64,000 bases of DNA from JAYFNU01 sp034933305 (lineage in GTDB: Bacteria; Bacillota; Clostridia; Oscillospirales; Ruminococcaceae), in assembly GCA_034933305.1 (NCBI GenBank), contig JAYFNU010000019.1, forward strand, positions 1-64,000, written 5' to 3'. Under the pieces are notes generated by a model. That model made no database searches, was not told the DNA's origin, and saw only the letters and a program-made list of their open reading frames with translations. The position numbers and the translations under genes are program-made. This document shows positions 47,705-56,418 of this stretch, piece by piece (the first letter of the stretch is position 1; the number at the start of each line of letters is the position of its first letter).

Positions 47705-47733
47705 TTGAAAAAACGGCGCACATGCGTTATTAT
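47705..47733 (+). promoter_or_regulatory. sigma-A promoter of the DUF554 gene
   Basis: TTGAAA (47705-47710), a 17-bp spacer and TATTAT (47728-47733). It is divergent from the pyrF promoter. It covers an in-frame ATG at 47722, so the gene must start later. Confidence 0.75.
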
Positions 47734-47763
47734 GTAAGCCAAGTTTTCACGGGAGGCACGGCA

Positions 47764-48480
47764 TTGACCGGAACACTCATCAACTGCGCGGCCATCGTCG
47801 CGGGCAGCGCCATCGGGCTCGCCGCGCGGCGCGCGCTGCGGCCGTCCGTCGAGGACGGCATCAACAAGGCGCTCGGCGCGGCCGTCATCGTGCTCGCGCT
47901 CGGCGGCATCGCCTCGAACATGCTCACCGTCAGCGACGGGGCCGTCTCGAGCGCCGGCGAGCTGCTGCTCATTGTCAGCATGGTGCTCGGCACGCTCGCG
48001 GGCGAGCTGCTCGACATCGACGGCGCGCTGCAGCGGCTGTCGCGCCGCATCGAAGCGCGCACAGGCGCCGGCGGCTTCGCAAAGGGCTTTTCGTCGGCGA
48101 CGATCCTGTTCTGCGTCGGGGCGATGGCCGTCGTCGGTTCCATCAACGACGGCCTGCGCGGCGACAGCTCCATCCTCGTCATGAAGAGCGCGCTCGACTT
48201 CACCGCCGCCATCGTCCTCGCCGCGACGCTCGGCATCGGCGTGCTGTTCTCGGCCGTTTCCGTGCTGCTCTACCAGGGCGCCATCACGCTGCTGTCCCGG
48301 GCGCTCGAAACTTTTTTCGTCGGCGAGCTGCTCACGCAGTTCTGTCTCGTCGGATACACCATCATCCTGTGCATCGGCATCAACTTTCTCGCCGTCAACA
48401 AGATCAAGACCGCCAACATGCTGCCGGCGATGCTCGTGCCCATCCTGTGGTCGCTGCTGCGGCGCGCGTTCGGCGCGTGA
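47764..48480 (+). CDS. DUF554 family membrane protein (YdfK-like)
   Basis: A 238-residue protein with about seven hydrophobic segments. It begins (M)TGTLINCAAIVAGSAIGL, the DUF554 hallmark, with SSATILFCVGAMAVVGSI in the middle. The TTG start at 47764 follows GGGAGG and lies after the promoter. DUF554 proteins are possible transporters of unknown substrate. Confidence 0.88.
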   Translation: MTGTLINCAAIVAGSAIGLAARRALRPSVEDGINKALGAAVIVLALGGIASNMLTVSDGAVSSAGELLLIVSMVLGTLAGELLDIDGALQRLSRRIEARTGAGGFAKGFSSATILFCVGAMAVVGSINDGLRGDSSILVMKSALDFTAAIVLAATLGIGVLFSAVSVLLYQGAITLLSRALETFFVGELLTQFCLVGYTIILCIGINFLAVNKIKTANMLPAMLVPILWSLLRRAFGA

Positions 48481-48539
48481 ATGAATCCCCCGCTTTTTGC
48501 CCACACTAACGGCAGTATCTGCCGAAAGGGTGAAAAGCG

Positions 48540-49424
48540 ATGCGCAGCGAAAAGCGCGCGAAATTCCGCGATTTCTGCAAGGGCTTCTTCATCACGCTCG
48601 CCGTGCTCCTGCCGCTGTACGCGGGCGTTTTCCTCTATCAGATGAACAGCCTCTCGGCCCGGGCCGCCCAGAGCGCGGCCGACCCGTTCGAAAAAGTGCC
48701 CGTGTCGGGCGCCAAAAGCTACAACCTCCTGCTGCTCGTGCGCGACAGCGTCGGCGGGCGGCTGCTGACGGCGAGCCTGCTGCGCTTCGACGTCACGGCC
48801 GGGCGCATCGTCGTGTGTGACATACCGGCGGCCGCCGTGCTGCTCGAAAACAAGCAGCCGCGCACCGTCTCCGAGATCTTCGCGTCGAAGGGCGCGCTCG
48901 GCGCCGCGGCGGCGATCCGCGGCACGCTGGGCGTCCCGCTGTCGGGCTATGCCGCGGCGGACACCGACGGGCTCGCCGCGCTCATCGACGCGCTCGGCGA
49001 ATTCTCCTTCACGCTCAAGCAGCCGCTCGAGGCGCGCGACACCGAATGGCGGCTCGTCTACTCGAAGCAGGCCGGCACCTCCTGGTTCTCCGGCAACGAC
49101 ACGGCGAAGCTGCTCGTCTACGGCAATTACGCCCCGCCCGACGCCGCCGCGCTGCGGCAGGCGCTCTTCGAAGCGGCGCTGGTCGAATACGCGGGTCCCG
49201 ATTTCCCCGCCGCGCTGTCTGCGGCCTATGAGAAGCTGGTCAACCGCCTCGACACCGACGTGAGCGTATCCGGTCTCTACAGCCTGACGCTCGCCGCCCA
49301 GGCGGCGTGCGCGAGCGGCGACTTCACCGTCCGCCGCGCCGACGGCGTTTTCAGCGGCGACCGCTTCGAGTTTTCCGCCGAGGCGCCCGCCGAACTCCGC
49401 CGCCTGTTCGGCAGCGATGGTTAA
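48540..49424 (+). CDS. membrane-anchored LCP-like protein, probably non-catalytic
   Basis: A 294-residue protein with a basic N-terminus and one membrane helix (about 15-35), then an extracellular domain resembling LytR-CpsA-Psr enzymes: a strand NLLLLVRDS, then LGVPLSGYAAADTDGLAALIDALGEFSF, similar to the LCP substrate-pocket region. The conserved Asp and Arg residues that bind Mg-pyrophosphate are not visible. It may have lost catalysis. The assignment rests on weak similarity. Confidence 0.5.
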   Translation: MRSEKRAKFRDFCKGFFITLAVLLPLYAGVFLYQMNSLSARAAQSAADPFEKVPVSGAKSYNLLLLVRDSVGGRLLTASLLRFDVTAGRIVVCDIPAAAVLLENKQPRTVSEIFASKGALGAAAAIRGTLGVPLSGYAAADTDGLAALIDALGEFSFTLKQPLEARDTEWRLVYSKQAGTSWFSGNDTAKLLVYGNYAPPDAAALRQALFEAALVEYAGPDFPAALSAAYEKLVNRLDTDVSVSGLYSLTLAAQAACASGDFTVRRADGVFSGDRFEFSAEAPAELRRLFGSDG

Positions 49425-49480
49425 CAAAATATTTACAAATTGATTACAAATTTTGTGCGGGGGCACCCTATAATAAAATC

Positions 49481-49533
49481 AACCGGTTACCCCTCGCCGA
49501 CAGGCAGACAAAAGAGGGGTCAACCGGTTTTTT
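49481..49533 (+). terminator. intrinsic terminator or attenuator before a lipoprotein gene
   Basis: A long stem (49481-49495 with 49514-49529, one bulged C) followed by TTTTT. A TATAAT box at 49469-49474 lies immediately upstream, so a transcript from there would begin with this hairpin and read into the lipoprotein gene only after passing it. The -35 region is poor. Confidence 0.7.
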
Positions 49534-49544
49534 GCTGAGGTTTT

Positions 49545-50153
49545 ATGAAAACTAGTCTGAGAAACTACATCGCGATGTGCGCGCTGCTCTGCGCCGTCCT
49601 GTGCGGCTGTTCGGCCGCAGCGGACGACCCGGGCGTGGCGCGCTTTGTCGCGCCGCTCGAAAACGGCGGCGAGAACATCATCCCGGCCGAAGCGCCGAGC
49701 GTCGCGCTGGGCGACAAGGCCGACGTCTACGGCGCGTCCGCTTCGAGCAGCACCGTATTCACGCCGGACGCCACCTGGACCATCCAGGAAAACTACTTCA
49801 TCCACGAGGAATTCTATTTCATCATCCCCTCGGCGTGGCTCGACCATTTCAAATTCGAGACGACCACGGCCGAGATCAAGGGATATGTCAACCGCCAGTT
49901 CAATTTCGACTACACCGCGGACGGGACCGACGTCAAGCTCATGCAGATCGAATGCGTCGAGCAGTCGCTGCTGGACGAGCTGGAGTTCTACAATTCCAAG
50001 CAGAAAATCGGGGCGAGCGCGGACGGGAAATACGTCTACTTCGTCACCTATTACGACACGACCATCCCGGAGGATGCGCCCTATACGTCGAACTGCATCA
50101 ATATTCTCGGCATCCTCATGACGGACCGCGGCAAGATCACCCTGACCGTCTGA
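49545..50153 (+). CDS. predicted lipoprotein of unknown function
   Basis: A 202-residue secreted protein. The signal peptide ends in AVLCGC with the lipid-carrying cysteine at C22. The mature part contains FYFIIPSAWLDHFKFETT, which resembles a beta-rich extracellular domain of unknown function found in Clostridia lipoproteins. No catalytic motif is seen. It is flanked by hairpin terminators on both sides. Confidence 0.7.
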   Translation: MKTSLRNYIAMCALLCAVLCGCSAAADDPGVARFVAPLENGGENIIPAEAPSVALGDKADVYGASASSSTVFTPDATWTIQENYFIHEEFYFIIPSAWLDHFKFETTTAEIKGYVNRQFNFDYTADGTDVKLMQIECVEQSLLDELEFYNSKQKIGASADGKYVYFVTYYDTTIPEDAPYTSNCINILGILMTDRGKITLTV

Positions 50154-50165
50154 GCCCGTCTTTCC

Positions 50166-50193
50166 GAAGCCGCCGCCCGCCGGCGGCTTTTTT
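50166..50193 (+). terminator. intrinsic terminator of the lipoprotein gene
   Basis: A stem of about 9 bp (AAGCCGCCG with CGGCGGCTT) and six T just after the stop. Confidence 0.85.
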
Positions 50194-50228
50194 GCGCCCG
50201 TTTCCTGTTTATTCGCGTTTAGATGTGG

Positions 50229-50245
50229 TATATTATATATATAAT
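50229..50245 (+). promoter_or_regulatory. AT-rich -10 region of the VanY-like gene
   Basis: Overlapping TATATT (50229-50234) and TATAAT (50240-50245) boxes about 30 bp before the start codon. No convincing -35 box is visible (best is TTTAGA at 50218). Confidence 0.4.
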
Positions 50246-50271
50246 ACATCAATGGAAATCAGGTAACCATC

Positions 50272-51060
50272 TTGACGAAAAAGCAGAAACGAAGAAGACG
50301 CAGAGTGATCGCGCGCATCCTGCTCGTCGTGATCTTCGGCGGCGCGGTGTGGCTCGCGGTGCGCGGCGTGTCGGGTCTTATCGCGGCGCGGCAGGCGCCC
50401 GCCGTCCCCGAACAGACGCAGGAAGCGGCGGAGGACACCGCGGCCTCCGCGCAGCAGCCGGTCTTCACCGAACCCGAGCAGAGCGCGCCCGCCCCGTACG
50501 AGAAGGGCGCCGAGATCACCGAAAAGGACGGCGTGACCTATCTCACGCTCAACGGCTACACGATGCTGTATGTCAACAAACAGTATTCGGTCCCGCGGGA
50601 TTACGGCGGGGGCATCGACGCCGAAGCGGGCGCGGCGGTGCAGCGGCTGTACGACGCGGCGGCGGCCGACGGGCTGACGATCTACACCGTGTCCGGCTAC
50701 CGCAGCTACGACACGCAGAAATCCATCTATGAAAACTACGTCGCCACGAAGGGGCAGGCGTACACCGATACCATCTCCGCAAAGCCGGGGACCTCGGAGC
50801 ATCAGACGGGCCTCGCCTTCGACGTCGGCGCGGGCAGCGACACGTCGACCGTGCTGTCCCAGCGCTTCGCGAATACGCCGGAATATGCGTGGCTCCAGGA
50901 GCACATGGCGGAGTACGGCTTCATCCTCCGCTATCCCGACGGCAAGACCGACTGGACGGGCTACGCCTACGAGCCGTGGCACATCCGCTACGTCGGGCCG
51001 GAGCTCGCGCAGTATATCCGCTCGACGGGCCTGTGCGTCGAAGAGCTCGCGCAGGCGTAG
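50272..51060 (+). CDS. M15B (VanY/DacB-type) D,D-carboxypeptidase
   Basis: A 262-residue peptidase that trims D-Ala from peptidoglycan peptides. A basic TTG-started N-terminus, one membrane helix (about 14-33) and an acidic linker precede the zinc domain. Motifs are SGYRSYDTQ, SEHQTGLAFDVG (His and Asp ligands) and EPWHIRYVG (His ligand). No van genes are nearby, so a housekeeping wall or spore-cortex role is likelier than vancomycin resistance. Confidence 0.92.
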   Translation: MTKKQKRRRRRVIARILLVVIFGGAVWLAVRGVSGLIAARQAPAVPEQTQEAAEDTAASAQQPVFTEPEQSAPAPYEKGAEITEKDGVTYLTLNGYTMLYVNKQYSVPRDYGGGIDAEAGAAVQRLYDAAAADGLTIYTVSGYRSYDTQKSIYENYVATKGQAYTDTISAKPGTSEHQTGLAFDVGAGSDTSTVLSQRFANTPEYAWLQEHMAEYGFILRYPDGKTDWTGYAYEPWHIRYVGPELAQYIRSTGLCVEELAQA

Positions 51061-51076
51061 CACAAAGGCAAAACAA

Positions 51077-51109
51077 AGCTCCCTTCCCGAAAGGAAGGGA
51101 GCTCTTTTA
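51077..51109 (+). terminator. intrinsic terminator of the VanY-like gene
   Basis: An 11-bp stem (51077-51087 with 51093-51103), then a T-rich tract. A-rich sequence on the left means it may also stop the converging gene at 51132. Confidence 0.85.
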
Positions 51110-51131
51110 TTTCTGTTCCGCCGGGCGCCGT

Positions 51132-53702
51132 TCAGACCGTTTCGCCGGTCGACAGCATCTCGATGTTGTGGTTGGGGCAGCGGTTGAAGCACATGCCGCA
51201 CGCGACGCATTCGTCTTTATTGATCGCCATGCGGTCGCAGCCCGCGACGTAGGGGGCGAAATCGGTGCAGATGGTCTTGCACAGCTGGCAGCCCTCCGAG
51301 CAGCCGCAGTTGAGGCAGCGCCGCGCCTCCGCGAGCGCTTCCGCGTCGGTGAGCACGCGCGCCGTCAGCGCAAAGTCCTTCGCGCGCTCGGCGCCGGGGC
51401 GCGCCAGCGCGGCCGCCTTCGACGGCGCGGGCTCGAGATAGCCGTTCCGCCGGAGAACATCGTTCGCTTTCACCGTCGCAAAGCCCGCGTCGGGCACGAT
51501 CGTCGCCCCGCCGCCGCGCAGCAGCCTGTCGGCGCCCGCCGCGGCCCGAAGGCCCGACGCGGCGCAGGCGATGAACCCCTGCGCGCCGCACGGGGAACCG
51601 GCGCAAAAGACGCCCCGCGCGTCGGTCTCGCCGAGCGCGCCGGTCTTCACGCGGCCGTTTTCGGTCGCGAGTCCGCCGAGCACCGCAGCATTCGCAACCC
51701 GCGCAAAGCCGACGGCCGCCGTGTCGCAGGGCAGCGTGAACGCCGCGCCCGCGACCGCCTTGCTTTCGAGGCGAACGCCGGTGACCGCGCCGCCGCGCGC
51801 TTCAAAGCCGACGAGCTTCGCGTCGCGCAGCACGCGCACGCCCTCCGCTTCGGCGTCCGCCGTGTCGGCGGCGGGACCGTCCGGCACGAGCACGACGTCC
51901 GCGCCGAGGCGCACCGCCGTGCGCGCCGCCGTCACGTCCGCAAAGCTGCCGCCGCAGACGACGAGCCGCTTGCCCGCGCCGCGCTCTTTTTCGAGCAGCG
52001 CGCGCACAAGGGCTTTTGAATCATAAATGTTTTCGGCGTTCGCGTTGTCTGTCGCCGGAGCGACCGCCGCCGCGCCGACCGTGAGAACGACCGCGGCGTA
52101 GCCGTCCGCCCTGAGGCTGTCCGCCGTGATGTCTTTTCCGAAGGCCTTCCCCGCTTCAAAGCGGACGCCGAGCGGCCGCAGCGCCGCGAGCATGCCGTCG
52201 AGCGTCCCCGCAGGCAGCAGGAAGGACGGCGTCGCATGGCGCAGCGTGCCGCCGAACTGACTGTCGGAATCAAAGACCGTCACGCCGTAGCCCGCTTGCG
52301 CGAGCTCGAAGGCGGCGGTGAGGCCCGCCGCGCCGGAGCCGACGACGGCGACCTTTTGATTGAGCTGCTCCTTTGCCGTCCAGCCGGGCGCAAGGCCCCG
52401 CTTCGCGGCGGCGTCGAGCACATAGCGCTTGAGGTCGCGGATGGCGACCGGGCCGTCCGCGCGCCCGCGCACGCACGCCTTTTCGCACGGATGCTCGCAC
52501 AGGAACTGACAAACGCTCTGGATGGGGCCCTTGGAGGCGATCATGGCATAGGCGCCCGCGACGTCCCCCTTCGCGACCTTCTGCACATAGCCCTGCACGG
52601 GCACGTGCAGCGGGCACGCCGACTTGCACGGCGCGTACAGCGGCTGATCCTTGATGTGGGCATAGCCCTTGTACAGCGTGACCTCCGGGGCCGTTTTGAC
52701 CTCCGGGACGATCCGGCCGATGAAGTCGCGCGGCGTTTTGCAGCCGTGCTTATCCATGTACTCCCTGAGGCCGGCGATCATCGGCCGGACGATGTCGTAG
52801 CCGCTGATGAGCGTTTCGGCGCACACGCCGACGAGGTCGGCGCCGCACAGCATGAGCTCGACGGCGTCGTGCCAGTTGCGCACGCCGCCCGCCCCCGTGA
52901 CGACGGGCTCCATGCCGCAGACCTTGCGGATCTCGTACACGTCGCGCTGCGCGAGCGGCTTGAGCCACTCGCCGCAGTAGCAGGACATGCTGATCTCTTT
53001 CTGCAGATGGTAGACGGCCTTTGCGGGGTCGTCGATGTCGATGGGCGGGATGCCCAGACGGTTGGCCGTCGTGCCGACGGCGTCCGCGCCCGCGTCGTAC
53101 AGCGCCTTCGCGACATGCGCGATCTGGCCGCCCTCCGGCGTGAGCTTGACGAACAGCGGGATCCCTATCTCGGCTTTGATGGCGCGCACGATCTCCGCGA
53201 CGACACCCGCCTGCTGGCCGAGCGACGCGCCGGTCTGCTTCGCGGCCGTCTCGCTGCCGCCGGAGGTCAGCTCGACGTTGTAGGACATGTTCGGGCAGCA
53301 CATATTGAGCTCGATGATGTCCGCCCCGGCCGCCTCGAACTGCTTCGCCATATTGACCCAGCCGGGCGTGCCGGCGTCGCCGGCATAGGTGATGTTCGCC
53401 ATGAGCAGCAGATCACTGAGGACCTTTTTCGCGTCCCCGACCAGCTTTAAGCCCTCCGCGAAGGTCAGGCGCTTCTCGGTCGTGAACGCGAGCGCGCTGT
53501 ATTCCGGAAAGACCGCGTAGCGCGGCTTGCGGTTGATGTAGGGCGCGGGATCGATGGACAGCTTGATGCTGGCCGCCGCCCAGCCCGTCTCCTCGATGCG
53601 CTGCAGCTGACGGACCGTCTTGGTCGTCGGGCCCGACGCGACGAAGAAGGGATTCTTGAAGGTCACGCCGCCGACGGTCACCGGGATTCGTATATCTTCC
53701 AT
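51132..53702 (-). CDS. dihydropyrimidine-dehydrogenase-like fusion, permuted (FMN-TIM, Fe-S, FAD/NAD, Fe-S)
   Basis: An 856-residue fusion. Residues 1-330 are a PreA/DHOD-type FMN barrel (NPFFVASGP, ELNMCCPNMS, VTGAGGVRNWHDA). Residues 355-425 are a GltD-like iron-sulfur domain (C359, C363, C398, C402, C406, C410). Residues 450-760 hold FAD and NAD(P) sites (VAVVGSGAAGLTAA). The end has a Cys-rich region and a ferredoxin motif (C832, C835, C838, C842). These are the parts of dihydropyrimidine dehydrogenase with the FMN barrel moved to the front. The loop with the DPD catalytic cysteine does not align clearly (GASLGQ), so the substrate may differ. It is the last gene of the catabolic operon. 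Confidence 0.85.
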   Translation of the reverse strand: MEDIRIPVTVGGVTFKNPFFVASGPTTKTVRQLQRIEETGWAAASIKLSIDPAPYINRKPRYAVFPEYSALAFTTEKRLTFAEGLKLVGDAKKVLSDLLLMANITYAGDAGTPGWVNMAKQFEAAGADIIELNMCCPNMSYNVELTSGGSETAAKQTGASLGQQAGVVAEIVRAIKAEIGIPLFVKLTPEGGQIAHVAKALYDAGADAVGTTANRLGIPPIDIDDPAKAVYHLQKEISMSCYCGEWLKPLAQRDVYEIRKVCGMEPVVTGAGGVRNWHDAVELMLCGADLVGVCAETLISGYDIVRPMIAGLREYMDKHGCKTPRDFIGRIVPEVKTAPEVTLYKGYAHIKDQPLYAPCKSACPLHVPVQGYVQKVAKGDVAGAYAMIASKGPIQSVCQFLCEHPCEKACVRGRADGPVAIRDLKRYVLDAAAKRGLAPGWTAKEQLNQKVAVVGSGAAGLTAAFELAQAGYGVTVFDSDSQFGGTLRHATPSFLLPAGTLDGMLAALRPLGVRFEAGKAFGKDITADSLRADGYAAVVLTVGAAAVAPATDNANAENIYDSKALVRALLEKERGAGKRLVVCGGSFADVTAARTAVRLGADVVLVPDGPAADTADAEAEGVRVLRDAKLVGFEARGGAVTGVRLESKAVAGAAFTLPCDTAAVGFARVANAAVLGGLATENGRVKTGALGETDARGVFCAGSPCGAQGFIACAASGLRAAAGADRLLRGGGATIVPDAGFATVKANDVLRRNGYLEPAPSKAAALARPGAERAKDFALTARVLTDAEALAEARRCLNCGCSEGCQLCKTICTDFAPYVAGCDRMAINKDECVACGMCFNRCPNHNIEMLSTGETV

Positions 53703-53713
53703 GGCTTCGCTCC

Positions 53714-54778
53714 TTATCTGTCGTTCCGGACGGCGACGCCCTCTTTGGCCGCCTTGTAGATCAGATTGATGACGCGCAGCGCCTCGAGGCCGTCCGCGCC
53801 GCGCAGACCCGTGCGGGCGTCGGCGCCGCGGCGCGCGCAGTCGACGAAGTGCGCGATCTCCGCGACATAGCCGAGATTGTACTTTTCGTCGACCGCCGGA
53901 CGGGACCACCCCGTCGTGACGTCCGCCTTCTCGACGGTGTAGTCGAGGCCGCCGACGCTGTATGCGCGCAGCGAGCTCGAGAACGTCAGGTCGACGTGCA
54001 GGCACCCTGCGGTGCAATAGAAATCGATGTAGTCCTCCATGCCGCCCTCGGTGACGTAGTTCCCCTCGAGCACCGCAAAGGTGCCGTCCCTGAACCGCAT
54101 GACGGCGGCGCCGAAATCCTCGCCCTCCATCTCCTTGTGGCGCAGGTTGTTTTCGAGGCCCCCCGACGTCATCGCGACGACGGAGTCCCATTCGTTGTTT
54201 TTGAGCGCGAGCATAAAGCAGACGGGGTGCACGCCGAGATGGATCATGCTGCCGCCGCCGCAAAGCGCGATCTTCTGCGCGAAGGGGCTGTGCGAGCCGT
54301 TGTGGCACTCGCGCGCGCGGACGTACAGCAGCTTGCCGAGGCGGCCGCTGTTGACGATGTCGAGCGCCTTGTTCATCGACGGCGAGCCGAGCCAGTCCTC
54401 CGCATAATAGACGTGCAGGCCCTTTTCGTTCGCGAGCGCCATCATCTCCTCGCCGTCGGCGACCGTCGTTGCGAAGGGCTTTTCGCAGATGATGTCGCGC
54501 CCCTTCCGGAGCGCCGCCATGGCGACGTCGTGGTGCAGGAAGTTCGGCATGCAGATGTCGACAAGATCGCAGTCGACCTTGTCGACGGCCTCCTCGAAGC
54601 TGTCGAAGGCCCTGTAGCCCGTGATGCCGTAGCGCTGCGCGAGCTCGTCGACCCGCTGCAGGTTCTTGTCGGCGATCGCCGCGATCTCGACCTTGTCGAG
54701 GATGCGGGAATAGCCGTCCATGTGCAGGTCCGCGCTGAACGCCGCGCCGACGACGAGCACTCTGAGTTTCTCCTTCAT
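53714..54778 (-). CDS. Gfo/Idh/MocA-family oxidoreductase
   Basis: A 354-residue NAD(P)-dependent dehydrogenase. The N-terminal Rossmann fold begins VLVVGAAFSADLH, and CEKPFATTV carries the EKP catalytic lysine. The C-terminal domain has GGGSMIHLGVHPVCFML with the expected Asp/His position as HLGVH. Members act on sugars, inositols or amino-sugar derivatives. It lies between a creatininase-fold gene and the DPD-like gene in one operon. Confidence 0.9.
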   Translation of the reverse strand: MKEKLRVLVVGAAFSADLHMDGYSRILDKVEIAAIADKNLQRVDELAQRYGITGYRAFDSFEEAVDKVDCDLVDICMPNFLHHDVAMAALRKGRDIICEKPFATTVADGEEMMALANEKGLHVYYAEDWLGSPSMNKALDIVNSGRLGKLLYVRARECHNGSHSPFAQKIALCGGGSMIHLGVHPVCFMLALKNNEWDSVVAMTSGGLENNLRHKEMEGEDFGAAVMRFRDGTFAVLEGNYVTEGGMEDYIDFYCTAGCLHVDLTFSSSLRAYSVGGLDYTVEKADVTTGWSRPAVDEKYNLGYVAEIAHFVDCARRGADARTGLRGADGLEALRVINLIYKAAKEGVAVRNDR

Positions 54779-54872
54779 AATTCCACCGCCTTCTGATCGG
54801 GCAGCCGCCCCGCGGCCGCTGTTTTTTTACTGTTTGTATTATTCTACAGCTTTTTTCGGCATTTTTGAAGAT

Positions 54873-55616
54873 TTAAAACCAGCTGTAATTGAGTTTCTCC
54901 TTTTTCTCCATGTACGCGAACGCGCCGGCGATCTCGTCGACGGCGATCTGCGCCATGCGCGCGAGGGCCTTTTCGCCCTTTTCCGCGCTCGCGCGGGTCG
55001 GCTGTCCCCAGACGCCCGACGGCGACGCGCGGTAGATGCTGCCGTAGCTGAGATAGGCGCGCGGCACGTCGGGCACAAAGTCGACCGCCCGGTCCATGCG
55101 GACGGTCTCGGGCGCAAGGCGCAGCATCTTCGACGTCTCGCCCTCGCCCGCGTGCAGCTCCGGCGTCTCGAGGATGCCCTCCCGGAGAAGGATCGGGCCG
55201 TAGACGTCGGGCGGCACGTTGACCACCATGAGCTCGGGGTTCCAGCGCGCGTTGAGGTCGCGCACGAGCGGCGTCATGATGAAGATGCCGCCGTGGCACT
55301 GCAGGATAGCGATCTTTTTAAAGCCCTGCGTTTTGAGCGACAGGATGATGTCGGTCATCATCTGGTAAAAGGTCGTCGGCTCCATCCAGACGCTGCCCTT
55401 CTTGCCCATCTGCTCGCGGCAGGTGCTGACGGGCAGCGCCGGCACGAGAAAAGCGTTCAGCTTTTCCGCGACGCGCCTGCCGAGCTCCGACGCGATGGCC
55501 CAGTCGGTCATGACGGGCAGGTGCGGCCCGTGCTGTTCGAGCGAACCCACGGGGATCACCGCCGTGTCGGGGTCGAGCCGCATAATGTCGTCGGCCGTCA
55601 TCTCATAGGTGTACAT
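54873..55616 (-). CDS. creatininase-family amidohydrolase 2
   Basis: A 247-residue metal-dependent hydrolase of the creatininase fold. Metal and catalytic motifs are VGSLEQHGPHLPVMTDW, QCHGG and ELHAGEGETS, followed by GVWGQPTRASAEKG. The family includes creatininase, formamide hydrolases in cofactor synthesis and MftE, so the substrate cannot be named. A clear paralog starts the same gene cluster at 61312-62064. Confidence 0.9.
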   Translation of the reverse strand: MYTYEMTADDIMRLDPDTAVIPVGSLEQHGPHLPVMTDWAIASELGRRVAEKLNAFLVPALPVSTCREQMGKKGSVWMEPTTFYQMMTDIILSLKTQGFKKIAILQCHGGIFIMTPLVRDLNARWNPELMVVNVPPDVYGPILLREGILETPELHAGEGETSKMLRLAPETVRMDRAVDFVPDVPRAYLSYGSIYRASPSGVWGQPTRASAEKGEKALARMAQIAVDEIAGAFAYMEKKEKLNYSWF

Positions 55617-55629
55617 CGTCAGATCCCCT

Positions 55630-56403
55630 CTATTCCGTGCGCAGGAGCGCGGCGCTGTCGGTGTCGAGATAGATCTCGGCGCCGGGGCAGCGGCGCAGGA
55701 TGCTCGCCGGGCAGGCGGTCGTCACCTCGCCGCGGATAAGCCCGCGCACGGCGGATGCCTTTTTCTGCCCGGGCACGACCGCGATCTTGCCGGGGATGCG
55801 CAGCAGCGCGCTCATCGACAGCGTGATCGCCTTTTTCGGCACGTCGCCGAACTTCGCGAAGCAGCCGTCGTTGACCTGCTGCATGCGGCAGATCCTGTCG
55901 AGCTCGACGATCTTGACGGCCAGCGGGTCGTCGAAATCGGCCGTGCTCGGGTCGTTGAACGCGAGATGCCCGTTTTCGCCGACGCCCAGCAGCACGAGAT
56001 CCGGCGGATACGCTTCAAGCGTCTTCGTGTAGCGGGCCGCCGCCTGCGCCGGGGTCTCGCCGCCGGTGCACTTGAGATAGTGGATCTCCTTGAAGGGCTC
56101 GGCCCGGAAGATCGCGCGGTCGAGAAAATTGCCGAAGCCCGCGGGCGCGTCGTCGGGGAGGCTGACATACTCGTCCATGTGCAGCGCGCGGACCTTCGTC
56201 CAGTCCACCTTTTCTTCCTTGAGATGCAGCAGCACGTCGTTCTGCGACGGCGCCGCGGCGAAGACGACGTTCGCCTCGCCCCTGCGCGCGATGACCGCGC
56301 TGATATAGGCCGCGGCGGCCGCGGCGGCCGCCTTGCCCATATTGTCCCGCGTGTCAAAAATATGCACGGCAAGCTCGCCGGCCTTAAATGAATTCGTCTG
56401 CAT
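55630..56403 (-). CDS. glucosamine-6-phosphate deaminase-like (NagB family)
   Basis: A 257-residue NagB-fold enzyme. LHMDEYVSLP and GVGENGHLAFNDP hold the catalytic Asp, His and Glu pattern of NagB. SMSALLRIPGKIAVVPGQKKA matches the later region. It could isomerise and deaminate GlcN-6-P or a related amino sugar phosphate. NagA is absent; the two creatininase-fold hydrolases might take the deacylation role (inference). Confidence 0.88.
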   Translation of the reverse strand: MQTNSFKAGELAVHIFDTRDNMGKAAAAAAAAYISAVIARRGEANVVFAAAPSQNDVLLHLKEEKVDWTKVRALHMDEYVSLPDDAPAGFGNFLDRAIFRAEPFKEIHYLKCTGGETPAQAAARYTKTLEAYPPDLVLLGVGENGHLAFNDPSTADFDDPLAVKIVELDRICRMQQVNDGCFAKFGDVPKKAITLSMSALLRIPGKIAVVPGQKKASAVRGLIRGEVTTACPASILRRCPGAEIYLDTDSAALLRTE

Positions 56404-56418
56404 TTCGCATTCGCTCCT

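Noticed and set aside
50272..51060. Vancomycin resistance (vanY) gene
   Set aside because: The peptidase motifs fit VanY, but no vanH, vanA/B, vanX, vanR or vanS genes are near. General M15B carboxypeptidases look the same.
53703..54308. A longer N-terminus for the DPD-like fusion
   Set aside because: It overlaps the Gfo/Idh gene in another frame. MEDIRIPVTV at 53702 is the natural start.
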